A stretch of DNA of 51,599 nucleotides from Lentisphaerota bacterium (GTDB lineage: Bacteria; Verrucomicrobiota; Lentisphaeria; Victivallales; Victivallaceae): positions 1 to 51,599 of the forward strand of contig SUVS01000017.1 in the NCBI GenBank assembly GCA_015061885.1, given 5' to 3'. Positions 7,527 to 15,976 of the stretch are shown here, piece by piece. Position numbers and translations under genes: made by a program. The notes beneath the pieces are model-generated. The model was not told the DNA's origin and ran no database searches. It saw only the letters and a list, made by a program, of their open reading frames with translations. The number at the start of each line of letters is the position of its first letter. The first letter of the stretch is position 1.

Positions 7527-8609
7527 ATGAACAAGCCAATTTGGAAGTTGCCCCGTTACAAGGTATTGCGTAACATAATAACCCAGGATATTGCTGTCGG
7601 TAAATATCCGCCGGGGAGTGAACTGCCCAGCACCAGGGAACTTTGCGGTATGTACCATGTAAGCCATAACACCGTAGAGCTGGCAATCAGTCTGCTTGCC
7701 GGAGAAAAACTTATCCGCCGCCGCCGCGGATGCCGGGCAAAGGTGTTGGCACCGCACAAAAAATCCAATCTCTGGATCGCCATTGTTGATAATAATCCGG
7801 AGGGCGATATTTTATCGGATTATCAGGAATCACCCTGGCAGTGGACTATCAGCAACGAAATCACCTGCGGTCTGCTGCGCAGCGGCAATGTTGCTTTGCA
7901 GCTCTCGCTCTGCGGCAGCTGGATGGAGCATTTAAGCAAAGTCGATGGCATTGTTATTGTAAAAAGTAATGCCGTGGCATCGAAATTGCAGAATCTGAAT
8001 GATTACGGTCTGCCGGAGATACCCTGCGTATTTATTGATCCGCGGTCGGTTCCGGCGGCGGAGAATACGATAAAGCTGGATTACTCTTCTGCGTGCCGGC
8101 AGATCGCCACCTATTTTCTGGTCAACGGCGTAGAGCATTTTCTGGTGCATGATATTATCGACAGCGATTGGGACTGCGATACGGAATATTGCCGTTTTCA
8201 GGAGTTTTACCGGACATTGGCGGAAAATTCTGTTCCGGAGAGTTCCATACATAAACTGCACATGCTTGACAGCGTTACATCCGATGAACAGCTGTTGGCG
8301 GTCATAGAAGAAAAACTCAAATCGCTTTCCGGCAGGATAGGGGTACTTTGGTCGCGGGATATTATTGCCGCAAAGGTCTGCAAGATGGCGGCATCATGCG
8401 GCAGAACGCTCAAAAAAGATTTGTTTGTTGCCGGAATATCCGGTTTGCCGGAACTTTACTCAACAACTCCGGCTTTGAGTTCCATAAAAGTACCGTTTGC
8501 AGATATTGCCGGGGAGTGTTTGAATATGCTTTACGATATGATCGGCAAAAAAATTGAGAAAATGCCGGGCAGGGTGTATAATCTGAAATTCTGTCCGCGT
8601 GATACTTGA
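7527..8609 (+). CDS. GntR-type winged-helix regulator with sugar-binding domain
   Basis: A 360-residue protein. Residues 1-75 are a GntR winged helix (YKVLRNIITQDIAVGKYPPG, LPSTRELCGMYHVSHNTVE). The remainder has the outline of a LacI-type periplasmic-binding-like domain: KVDGIVIV, DYSSACRQIATYFLVNGVEHF, GRIGVLWSRDIIAA, FVAGISGLPE. Such GntR/LacI chimeras usually respond to a sugar and control adjacent transport or hydrolase genes. ATG 7527 starts directly before the winged helix; the frame continues 33 codons upstream through AT-rich DNA with poor coding character. The neighbouring GH28 pectinase is the likely target. Confidence 0.85.
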   Translation: MNKPIWKLPRYKVLRNIITQDIAVGKYPPGSELPSTRELCGMYHVSHNTVELAISLLAGEKLIRRRRGCRAKVLAPHKKSNLWIAIVDNNPEGDILSDYQESPWQWTISNEITCGLLRSGNVALQLSLCGSWMEHLSKVDGIVIVKSNAVASKLQNLNDYGLPEIPCVFIDPRSVPAAENTIKLDYSSACRQIATYFLVNGVEHFLVHDIIDSDWDCDTEYCRFQEFYRTLAENSVPESSIHKLHMLDSVTSDEQLLAVIEEKLKSLSGRIGVLWSRDIIAAKVCKMAASCGRTLKKDLFVAGISGLPELYSTTPALSSIKVPFADIAGECLNMLYDMIGKKIEKMPGRVYNLKFCPRDT

Positions 8610-8621
8610 TAACAAAAATAA

Positions 8622-8700
8622 GAGGTAATTTCAAAACCCCTCAAAAATCGTCAAAGGCATAACCTTCGCCTTTGTCTTGAATGACTTTTGAAATTACTTC
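8622..8700 (+). repeat. Hairpin element, copy 1 (upstream of the GH28 gene)
   Basis: The ends GAGGTAATTTCAAAA (8622-8636) and TTTTGAAATTACTTC (8686-8700) are inverted repeats with one mismatch; inside, CAAAGGC (8652-8658) pairs with GCCTTTG (8668-8674) around ATAACCTTC. A related element with different terminal arms lies upstream of guaB. It ends 32 bases before the GH28 ATG. Confidence 0.75.
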
Positions 8701-8732
8701 ATAAATCAAAAACAACAGGGAGATATTGTAGA

Positions 8733-10097
8733 ATGAATAAAAAGTCAGTTTTTTCATCATTGCTGGCATTGCTGTTTTCCGGCAGTCCGGCTGCCGCTGG
8801 AGAAGCTGTGTGGCGTAATGTCCGTGATTATGGAGCAGTTGGAGATGGCAAAACACTGGATACCAAAGCTATCCAGAAAGCTGTTGATGCCGGCGGTACA
8901 GTCTATTTCCCCGGCGGGACTTATCTTACCGGCACTATTGAACTCAAAAGCAACGGCGGACTTCTGCTCGACGAAAACGCAGTTCTGCTTGCCAGCACCA
9001 ACCCCAAAGATTACGAGCGTAAACTTTACGATTGGGAAAACAGCGGTGTCGGCCCCGGCAATCAGGCTCATCTTATTATTGCAGTCGGCAAAGAAAATGT
9101 TTTTATCAAAGGCGGCAGGATCGACGGCAACGGCAGAGCTTTTTTTGCCAACGAAACAATCCGCAACAATTTTACCGGCGGCCCGATGAAGACAAATCCC
9201 AAGTTCTGGCTTATGCAAATGATCATGTTTTATGACTGCAAACATATCCGCATAAATGATACCATACTTGATGATTCAAGCTGCTGGAGCTGCTTTCTGC
9301 ATGGCTGCGAATATGTTACAGTAGATAATGTTCGCGTGTTTACCGACCCGATGATCGGGCAGGATGACGGAATTGATATTGACGGCTGTCGGCATGTAAC
9401 AGTGAGTAATTGCATTATTGATGTTGGCGACGATGCCATCACTTTGCGGGGCAACGGCAACAAGTTTTCTCCGGAACGCCCCTGCGAGTGGATCACGGTA
9501 ACTAACTGTGTGCTTCGCAGTGCATACGCTCATGCCATCCGCGTAGGAGTGGGCAACAGCATCATCCGCAATGCTGTATTCAGCAATATAGCTGTACGCG
9601 ACAGCCATTGCGCGGTGCATATCAACAGCAAATATTCCGACAGCGGCAAAGGCTGCAATATATCGAATATATCGTTTAGGAATATGCAAGTGGATGTGGA
9701 ACAGCTCACTTATATCTGCCACGATTACAAGAGCGTTAAAGAAGTCAAATCCGCCAAAAGTATTGATAATATCGTCTTTGACGGCATTTCCGGCAATGTC
9801 CGGCTGCCGGTGGTGGTGCGGGGCAACGGGGTAGGGAACATATCGGATCTGACTTTTTCCAATATGGTTTTGAATGTACTGGGCGATATGAAAAATATGG
9901 AACGCACCAAAGAATTTCTGATGATGAAAGAATCCGATGCAGTTTTCCATTTTTATAATGTAAAAGATGTGGATCTATTTAATGTAAAACTGAAATACGA
10001 AATTCCGCAAGTTTGGAAACACGATGTGAAGTCTTTGAACAGTACCAATATAAATACAGAGTTCTGCCGCTTCCCCAAAGGAGTTGTCAGCGAATAA
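8733..10097 (+). CDS. GH28 polygalacturonase-like glycosidase, secreted
   Basis: A 454-residue protein with a signal peptide (MNKKSVFSSLLALLFSGSPA, probable cleavage near AAAG). The fold start NVRDYGAVGDGKTLDTKAIQ is the standard GH28/pectate-lyase-like beta-helix opening. The active-site block reads DDGIDIDGC (about 211-219), VGDDAITL (231-238) and HAIRVGV (267-273), corresponding to the NTD, DD and GHG elements of GH28 with Asp215, Asp233 and Asp234 kept. It should cleave galacturonic-acid-containing pectin or a related glycan outside the cytoplasm. GGGAG precedes the ATG. The prepilin gene follows after 17 bases. Confidence 0.85.
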   Translation: MNKKSVFSSLLALLFSGSPAAAGEAVWRNVRDYGAVGDGKTLDTKAIQKAVDAGGTVYFPGGTYLTGTIELKSNGGLLLDENAVLLASTNPKDYERKLYDWENSGVGPGNQAHLIIAVGKENVFIKGGRIDGNGRAFFANETIRNNFTGGPMKTNPKFWLMQMIMFYDCKHIRINDTILDDSSCWSCFLHGCEYVTVDNVRVFTDPMIGQDDGIDIDGCRHVTVSNCIIDVGDDAITLRGNGNKFSPERPCEWITVTNCVLRSAYAHAIRVGVGNSIIRNAVFSNIAVRDSHCAVHINSKYSDSGKGCNISNISFRNMQVDVEQLTYICHDYKSVKEVKSAKSIDNIVFDGISGNVRLPVVVRGNGVGNISDLTFSNMVLNVLGDMKNMERTKEFLMMKESDAVFHFYNVKDVDLFNVKLKYEIPQVWKHDVKSLNSTNINTEFCRFPKGVVSE

Positions 10098-10114
10098 AAA
10101 AGGAGTGTTGAGCT

Positions 10115-10879
10115 ATGAAAGGTGTAAGGTTGTCAAAACGATTCACCCTGATCGAACTTTTGGTGGTAATTGCCATAATAGCCATTCTGGCGGCTATGCT
10201 GCTGCCGGCATTGTCTGCTGCCCGGGCACAGGCAAGGACATCCAGCTGTTTAAGCAATCTCAAACAAATATCGCTGGCAATCGGTATGTACGCCAACGAT
10301 TACGATGATGTTATCTGTCCGGGAAAAGTCGGTTACGGTCCCGGGTCTTACAACAGCGACAAAACCTGGCACGCTTTGTTGAGCAATAAGTTTTATGGCA
10401 CAACCAAAGATGATCCGCCGTATGGGCTGGAATGGGTGAAACACTTCAACTGCCCCTCGGCAAACGCTTCAGATTTTTCGACTTATCTTACCAGTTACAC
10501 CTGTAATGCTATCTGCATGCAGGAGTTAGTCGACGAAGCCCGGGTTTACCGTCTGGGCGGTCTGAATGACGCCTCCGGAACCCGATTGATTATGGACAGT
10601 CACAATACTACTTATTCTATAACCTGGGCCTACTGGGTAAGTGTCCGGCATGGCAACGAAACCCGGGAAGTGGGCAAAGATGGCGGCAAACAGCCCAATG
10701 CCGACGGCAGACTTAATGTGGCATTTGCCGACGGTCACGCTTCCACTTTGACTTACCGGGAGTTTGACCCTGACGGCGTGGCTGCCGGAGCTTCCAAAAA
10801 ATGGGCTCTTGAATATGTCAATGGCGACAAAGACGGTATGGGACTGGGTAAATACCAAACTTATAAAAAAGCTCAATAA
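10115..10879 (+). CDS. Prepilin-like protein with H-X9-DG C-terminus
   Basis: A 254-residue protein. A short basic leader (MKGVRLSKR) is followed by [20 protein letters not shown], the type IV pilin/pseudopilin N-terminal helix. The helix runs on into [23 protein letters not shown], typical of the large PVC-group prepilin-like families. Near the C-terminus, [17 protein letters not shown] is the H/DG-containing signature region of this class. These proteins are inserted in the inner membrane and probably belong to a type II secretion-like or pilus-like assembly. It is paired with GH28 (17-base gap) and preceded by AAGGAG. Unlike the two others in the window, its leader lacks palindromes. Confidence 0.88.
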   Translation: MKGVRLSKRFTLIELLVVIAIIAILAAMLLPALSAARAQARTSSCLSNLKQISLAIGMYANDYDDVICPGKVGYGPGSYNSDKTWHALLSNKFYGTTKDDPPYGLEWVKHFNCPSANASDFSTYLTSYTCNAICMQELVDEARVYRLGGLNDASGTRLIMDSHNTTYSITWAYWVSVRHGNETREVGKDGGKQPNADGRLNVAFADGHASTLTYREFDPDGVAAGASKKWALEYVNGDKDGMGLGKYQTYKKAQ

Positions 10880-10885
10880 CAGTTA

Positions 10886-10921
10886 AAAAAAAGCGTTTTG
10901 CAGTTGTAAAACGCTTTTTTT
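10886..10921 (+). terminator. Terminator whose loop carries the next gene's -35 box
   Basis: AAAAAAGCGTTTT pairs with AAAACGCTTTTTTT around GCAGTTGT. The following promoter's -35 hexamer, TTGTAA (10904-10909), begins in the loop and runs into the right arm. Confidence 0.8.
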
Positions 10922-10931
10922 GTGCTATAAT
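10904..10931 (+). promoter_or_regulatory. Promoter of the CBM9/discoidin protein gene
   Basis: TTGTAA (10904-10909), 16-base spacer, perfect TATAAT (10926-10931); start expected near 10938, 30 bases before ATG 10968. Confidence 0.6.
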
Positions 10932-10967
10932 AGATAAATAACTGGCAATTTTTAAGGAGATATGTTT

Positions 10968-13808
10968 ATGAAGAAAAAACTCTTTTTTGCAGCGGCGGCT
11001 CTGACCGCAGTTTCGGCACTTTCCGCAGCTGCGGATACATTGCAAGCCGTTCGGGTGGATGGTAAAATCAATATCGACGGCAAACTTACAGAAAAAGCGT
11101 GGGCAAAAGCCACTGTTATCAACAAATTTTATGTCAACGGACTTAAAAAGCCGGCTTATCCGGCCACAGCCAAACTGCTTTACGATGACAGTGCCGTGTA
11201 TATCGGGTTCGATTGTCCCACGCCTCCCGGCGGAACGATCAAAGCCGATGCCAAAAAACGCACCGACCGGGTTTATTATGACGACTGTGTGGAAGTGATG
11301 ATCGACCCCAATAAAACCGGCGACCGTTATTTCCATATTTTAGTCAACAGTCTGGGTACGATCAACGACCGCTATTGCGATCAGGGCGGTTATGTCGGCG
11401 ACGATAAATGGGATGGTGCGATCAAAGCCCGTGCCGTAAAAACCGCCAAAGGGTACTCGGTGGAAATGCGTGTTCCTTATTATACATTGGATATTATTCC
11501 CGGCGGCTCTAAAGACTGGGGCTTCAACTTCTGCCGCGACACCCGCAACCCCAATCAGGAATCCAGTGCCGCCAACGGTTTTTTCAATGTGGCGGGGCAT
11601 TTTCTGAAAGTCAGCGGCATTGATATAGATTTGACTAAATTCGGCTGGGAAACTTCTCCGCCGGTGGTCAGTACCAAACGCAGCGGCAATAAACTCAAGG
11701 TCGATTTGAGCGTAAGCGTCAGCAATCTGGCGGCCGTGGAACAGGAAGCGTTGGTCGATGTAGTTGTTATCGGCGACAATGGCAGTGCTACGGCGGTGAC
11801 TCCCCGCAAGTTCAAAGGCGAAGAAAGCATCAATGTTGTTTCCCGCGATCTTGAGCTGGGCGGCCCCGGCAAATACCGCTGTATTGTCAGCATCAGCGAT
11901 CCGGTAACCAAAAAGATCTACAAACGCCGCACTTATCCGCTGACGGTGAATTTTTCGCCGGTGGAAATAACTTTGCATGACCCGCATTACCGCGATGCGA
12001 TCTTTGCCACGCAGAATTTGAAAAATGTTGTTTACACTGTAAAATCCAATCTGCCTGCCAAACAGGCAGCCGGTTTTGTTACCGGTATCAAAACACTTGA
12101 CGGCAAAGTATTGGTCAGTAAAAAAGTTGCCAAAGCCGGAAAAATCAGCTTCCCGGTGGACAAATTGCCGGAAGGCAAGATGCTGATTTTTGCCGATGCT
12201 CTGAACAAACAGAACAAAGTTATCGGTTCAATGGTTCACCCCTTGCGTAAACTTGCTTATCAGAAGGGCGAAGTCTGGATGGATAAAGACCGTTTCTGGC
12301 GGGTTGACGGCAAGCGGTATTTTGTGTTGAGCGAATGGAACGATATTCATGTAAAAGGTATTCCCATCGGTGTGGGCGAAGAAGCCTGTGAACCCGGCGG
12401 CAAATTTATCACCGGTAATCTCATGTGGTCAAGTTTCCCGGCCCGAAAAGCCTACAAACTGCCCTCGATCCCGGCTAAAGAAGAAGCCATTATCCGCAAA
12501 ACTGTACGCCAGTACCGCAATAATCCGGATATGTTTGCATACTATATGGCTGACGAACCGGAAATCAGCGGAGTTTCTGCCGCCGGTCTGACTGATGCGG
12601 CACGGATCGTCAAGGATGAAGACCCCTATCACCCGATAGTTATATCCAACAACTCCGTTGTCGGCGGCAAAGATTATGCCGATGCCGCCGAAATCAACGG
12701 TTTGCATCCGTACCCCAACCCGGCTAAAAATCAGCCCAAGAGCAATTTCTCCAAAGTCGTAACCTTTATGGATCAGGCGATCGAATTCAACCGCAACCGC
12801 AAACATCCGCAGACGATCACCTATTTACAGCAGGGTTTCAACTACGGCGACTGGGGTGCCGCCGACAGCCGCATACCCACTTATGATGAAATCCGCACGC
12901 AGTATCTGATGACTCTGATAATGGGCGGCAGAGGGATTCTGACCTACAACCGCTTGACCCGGCATTATCCGGAAATCTACATCGGTATGAGGCATTTTGT
13001 CAATGAAATAAAGTACCTTGCTCCGGCATTTCTGGAAAATGATGTGATTGCCAAAGAAAACAAAGTGAGCAATCCGGCGGTACGCTTTATTGTCAAAAAG
13101 CTCAAAAATGATTACTTTGTCATGGCAGTATCGACCAATCACAACAAAGAAAATGCCGACTTTACCATTCCGGCAATCGGCAACCGCAAACTTTATGTGG
13201 TCAGCGAAAACCGTACCGTAACAGCAAAAGGCGGCAAATTCAGCGATGTATTCAACAATTACCAGGTGCATATTTACACCACCGATGCCAATGCCGCCAA
13301 AATTACTCCGCTGGATAAGATCGAAAAAGAGATCGCTGCAATCAACAATGCCCGCCGCAAGCCCGGAAATCTGGCGTTCCAGATGTTCGAACACGATCAT
13401 GTACAGATTTCCGCCTCCAGCAATGCGGGTATGCTCCGGCGTGCCGACAGTTCGCTGTGGCATGTAACTGACGGTGTGATCGTTGATTATAAAAACCGGA
13501 ATATAAAATTTGCTGTCTGGCACGATAAAACTCCCAACAAGTTCCCGGATTGGATCGAGCTGAAGTTCGATAAAGTAATTGAATTCAGCCGGGTGAAAGT
13601 CTGTGCTTACGAAAACAGTTTGAAAGATTTTGAAGTGCAAGTCTGGAAAAACGGCAAATTTGAAACGGTCGCCACGGTCAAAAACTCCAAAGCCCACTGG
13701 CACGAGTGCAAATTCCCGATGGTAAAAAGCGACCGGGTGCGGATCTTTGTAACCGCAACCAACGGCCCGACCAGCAAAATTGACGAAATCGAAGTTTATA
13801 CCAAATAA
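10968..13808 (+). CDS. Secreted multi-domain glycosidase-like protein (CBM9-like, barrel, discoidin-like)
   Basis: A 946-residue protein with signal peptide (MKKKLFFAAAALTAVSALSA). Residues about 25-220 form a CBM9/DOMON-like domain (VDGKINIDGKLTEKAWAKA, DDCVEVMIDPN). After beta-sandwich segments, about 420-770 looks like a TIM-barrel hydrolase: FAYYMADEPE carries the likely acid, followed by HPIVISNN and QTITYLQQGFNYG. The last 130 residues (WHVTDGVIVD, DWIELKFDKVIEFSRVKV, VRIFVTATNG) resemble an F5/8 type C (discoidin) carbohydrate-binding module. Substrate unknown. I prefer ATG 10968 over 10962 because AAGGAG lies 7 bases before it. Has its own promoter. Confidence 0.78.
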   Translation: MKKKLFFAAAALTAVSALSAAADTLQAVRVDGKINIDGKLTEKAWAKATVINKFYVNGLKKPAYPATAKLLYDDSAVYIGFDCPTPPGGTIKADAKKRTDRVYYDDCVEVMIDPNKTGDRYFHILVNSLGTINDRYCDQGGYVGDDKWDGAIKARAVKTAKGYSVEMRVPYYTLDIIPGGSKDWGFNFCRDTRNPNQESSAANGFFNVAGHFLKVSGIDIDLTKFGWETSPPVVSTKRSGNKLKVDLSVSVSNLAAVEQEALVDVVVIGDNGSATAVTPRKFKGEESINVVSRDLELGGPGKYRCIVSISDPVTKKIYKRRTYPLTVNFSPVEITLHDPHYRDAIFATQNLKNVVYTVKSNLPAKQAAGFVTGIKTLDGKVLVSKKVAKAGKISFPVDKLPEGKMLIFADALNKQNKVIGSMVHPLRKLAYQKGEVWMDKDRFWRVDGKRYFVLSEWNDIHVKGIPIGVGEEACEPGGKFITGNLMWSSFPARKAYKLPSIPAKEEAIIRKTVRQYRNNPDMFAYYMADEPEISGVSAAGLTDAARIVKDEDPYHPIVISNNSVVGGKDYADAAEINGLHPYPNPAKNQPKSNFSKVVTFMDQAIEFNRNRKHPQTITYLQQGFNYGDWGAADSRIPTYDEIRTQYLMTLIMGGRGILTYNRLTRHYPEIYIGMRHFVNEIKYLAPAFLENDVIAKENKVSNPAVRFIVKKLKNDYFVMAVSTNHNKENADFTIPAIGNRKLYVVSENRTVTAKGGKFSDVFNNYQVHIYTTDANAAKITPLDKIEKEIAAINNARRKPGNLAFQMFEHDHVQISASSNAGMLRRADSSLWHVTDGVIVDYKNRNIKFAVWHDKTPNKFPDWIELKFDKVIEFSRVKVCAYENSLKDFEVQVWKNGKFETVATVKNSKAHWHECKFPMVKSDRVRIFVTATNGPTSKIDEIEVYTK

Positions 13809-13834
13809 TATAATTAAATGAAAGGAAAATGATT

Positions 13835-14572
13835 ATGTTGAAAACTCTCTTTACGGCACTCTGTGCCGCCGCCGCTTTTGCCGCATTTGCAGAAGTCCCC
13901 CAGATGGTGGGGTACTGGAAACTTGATGACGGCGAAGGCAAAGTAATCAAAAGTTCAGTGGAAAATGTTCCCGCCGGAACCATTTTCAATGTGCAGAACA
14001 CCAAATGGGTCGATGGCAGAAAAGGCGGCAAAGCTCTCTATTTCTGCGGTGATCCTGAAAAGAAAAAGCAGGGCGGCTGCGTCCGGGTGCCGACCAAAGG
14101 ATTCTTTGACAGCAGCAAACCGTTTTCGATCTCGTTCTGGGCAATGCCCGAAAGCCGCGAGGTCATGAAACGCGAATCCAACTATGAACTGGTATCCAAT
14201 ACCGTCAGCGACCGCGGCCCCGGTTTGCGTATCTGTTTTGCGTGGAATGTAGCTAATGCCAGCAGCGGCGACGGCAAAAAAAGTACGGGTATCACTGCTG
14301 CTGAAGCCAAATATCCGGTCAAACGCAGTGTCTGGAGCCACATTGCTCTTACTTACGACGGCAAGGTTGCCAAACTGTATATCAACGGAGCTTTGGCAAA
14401 TTCTAAAGAAATGGCGATCACCAAAGGACGCGATTATTTCTGCATCGGCAGTTACTGCACTGGTTCGGCATACAGTTTTCAGGGAGCGATCAGCGATGTA
14501 AAGTTCTACAATGCAGAACTTACCGCCGGTCAGGTCATGGCAGAAGCCAAAAATCTGAATGATGAAGAATAA
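13835..14572 (+). CDS. Secreted LamG/concanavalin-like domain protein
   Basis: A 245-residue protein: signal peptide (MLKTLFTALCAAAAFAAFA) then one LamG-like jelly roll, recognised from MVGYWKLDDGEG, GKALYFCGD, FSISFWAMPES, WSHIALTYDGKVAKLYINGAL and the closing FQGAISDVKFYNAELTAGQV. Such domains bind glycans or proteins and lack catalysis. It starts 27 bases after the CBM9/discoidin gene and probably shares its transcript; both would act outside the cell membrane. AAAGGA favours ATG 13835 over 13829. Confidence 0.82.
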   Translation: MLKTLFTALCAAAAFAAFAEVPQMVGYWKLDDGEGKVIKSSVENVPAGTIFNVQNTKWVDGRKGGKALYFCGDPEKKKQGGCVRVPTKGFFDSSKPFSISFWAMPESREVMKRESNYELVSNTVSDRGPGLRICFAWNVANASSGDGKKSTGITAAEAKYPVKRSVWSHIALTYDGKVAKLYINGALANSKEMAITKGRDYFCIGSYCTGSAYSFQGAISDVKFYNAELTAGQVMAEAKNLNDEE

Positions 14573-14602
14573 TCTGTAACGCAACTTGAAAAAACTCAAA
14601 AT

Positions 14603-14645
14603 GGGCTGTTGCAAAAACTCAAAATTTTGCAATAGCCTTTTTCTA
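14603..14645 (+). terminator. Terminator after the LamG gene
   Basis: GGCTGTTGCAAAA pairs with TTTTGCAATAGCC (one mismatch) around ACTCAAAA, followed by TTTTTCTATTTTTT. Confidence 0.75.
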
Positions 14646-14675
14646 TTTTTTCCGTTCAATCCTATAAAAAATCAT

Positions 14676-14984
14676 CGTTTATTTACCAATATTCGAACAT
14701 ACACAGTTTTTTTCGCACAACGAGATGTTTGAGCAATAACTTCAGCAATATTGTTTTTGTGCGACTTAACATATCAATTTGTTCGATATAATACAACTTG
14801 CACATCCGGGAAGGAGATTGCTTTCTCCTCCTCGATCTCCTTTGCTCTTTGGACAGCAATATCCAGGGCGAATCACCTGGCGTTTTTTTATTAGAGCGGC
14901 GGCATATGTCGCCTTAACCACAGCTGATGCGGTGCCCTTAAACGCCGGGAGCTTCGCGGCGTACCGCCGCGTGTGCTGTTGGCT
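14676..14984 (+). repeat. Hairpin-array element, copy A
   Basis: Shares long stretches with 47776-48195. Common words in order are TTATTTACCAATATTC, GTTTGAGC, TTGTTTTTGTGCG, CTTAAC, TATAAT (14787-14792), CTTGCACATCC, TTGCTC, CAGCAATATCCAG, ACCTGGCG, TTAGAGCG, CTTAA and GCTGTTGGCT. Between the words lie hairpins whose stems differ from copy B: GGAGA/TCTCC, GGCG/CGCC around GCATATGT, and CGCGGCG/CGCCGCG around TAC. It fills most of the 527-base gap between the LamG and glycerophosphodiesterase genes. I see no convincing protein in it; open frames through it would share the peptide QQYP.RITWRF with copy B, which I take to be a by-product of the repeat. Confidence 0.75.
14797..14890 (+). ncRNA. 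Candidate small RNA in hairpin element A
   Basis: A TATAAT box at 14787-14792 is followed by conserved CTTGCACATCC, a variable hairpin with a TTGCTT loop, then CCAGG (14863-14867) pairing with CCTGG (14876-14880) and a run of seven T (14883-14889), which resembles an intrinsic terminator. The order and spacing match copy B. No clear -35 box is seen, so transcription is an inference. Confidence 0.35.
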
Positions 14985-15099
14985 GGCTGCATTGAGTCTT
15001 GGCGTTTTGCAACATTTTCTTTTTTATGTGGAATTTGCATATTTTCAACTTTGCTGTAAACTACCTCATATATCAAGTTTTATTCAAGGTGAGTTTTTT

Positions 15100-15956
15100 A
15101 TGCGAAAGTTTTTATTGAGTATGGCGGCAGCCATGTTGGCGGTTGTGTCTGTTGCGGAAGTAAAAATGCCGATGTTTGTCGGTCATCGCGGCGATTGCGA
15201 ATTCGGTTTGCAGAACACCATGAGTGCGTATAAAGCGGCATGGGCAAATAATATCGGCGGCATAGAAATTGATGTCAGAACTACTGCCGACGGCAAACTT
15301 ATCTGTTTCCATGATGCAGATTTTATAAAAACTGCCGGTGATAAGCGTAAAGTGCAAAAACTTACTTACGCTGAAATTCTGAAAATTGACATCGGCAGCA
15401 GAAAACACCCATGTTCAAAAATGAAAAGCCGCCCCTGCTGGAAGATGTGTTTAAGGCAATTCCCGCAAACAGCCATGTTTTTGTGGAGCTGAAAAATAAT
15501 GCCGTCGATGAGAATTTTCCCTTTGTTCTGCGGGATTTGATGAAAAAATATAACATTGACCGCTTCCGGATCACAGTGGTTCCCTTCAGCGAAGAAATGC
15601 TGCTGAATCTGAATAAAAAAGTTCCGGGTCTGCGTAATATGCTGATCGTCGGGTTGAGAGATTGCCGCCGGTTCGGCATGAAAATGCCAAGCTCCGATTC
15701 TGAATTGGTTTTGAACAATATCTTGAAACGGCTCAAAGAGATCGGCTGTACCGGCCTTTCTTTCGGAGCTTCGGATAAACGCATCAAATACAATGAAAAG
15801 TTTTTCCGGGCGTTTATTGATGCCGGTTACGAAATAGGAGTCTGGACTGTAAACGATGTTTGGGATGCTTACAATCTCGCAAAAATGGGTGCCAGATATA
15901 TCGTAAGCGACCGCCCGGTAACGATGCAGTTTGCGTGGAAAAAGCTCTTTGAGTAA
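15100..15956 (+). pseudogene. Glycerophosphodiester phosphodiesterase, frameshifted
   Basis: The N-terminal part has a signal peptide (MRKFLLSMAAAMLAVVSVA), then the family motifs GHRGDCEFG, NTMSAYKAAW, IEIDVRTTADGKLICFHD. Around 15400-15410 this frame leaves the family pattern (after KIDIGSRK) while the -1 frame, open from 15411, continues it perfectly: EKPPLLEDVFKAI, VFVELK, then GVWTVNDVWDAYNLAKMGARYIVSDRP. A single missing base would explain it. The enzyme would cleave glycerophosphodiesters in the periplasm or cell surface. It may be a genuine lesion or a sequencing/assembly error. AAGGTGAG precedes the start. Confidence 0.85.
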
Positions 15957-15976
15957 GAGGTGATTGCCAACTGTAA

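Noticed and set aside
15400..15425. Programmed -1 frameshift in the glycerophosphodiesterase
   Set aside because: The A-run TCAAAAATG is not an in-phase X-XXY-YYZ slippery heptamer and no downstream stimulatory stem is evident.
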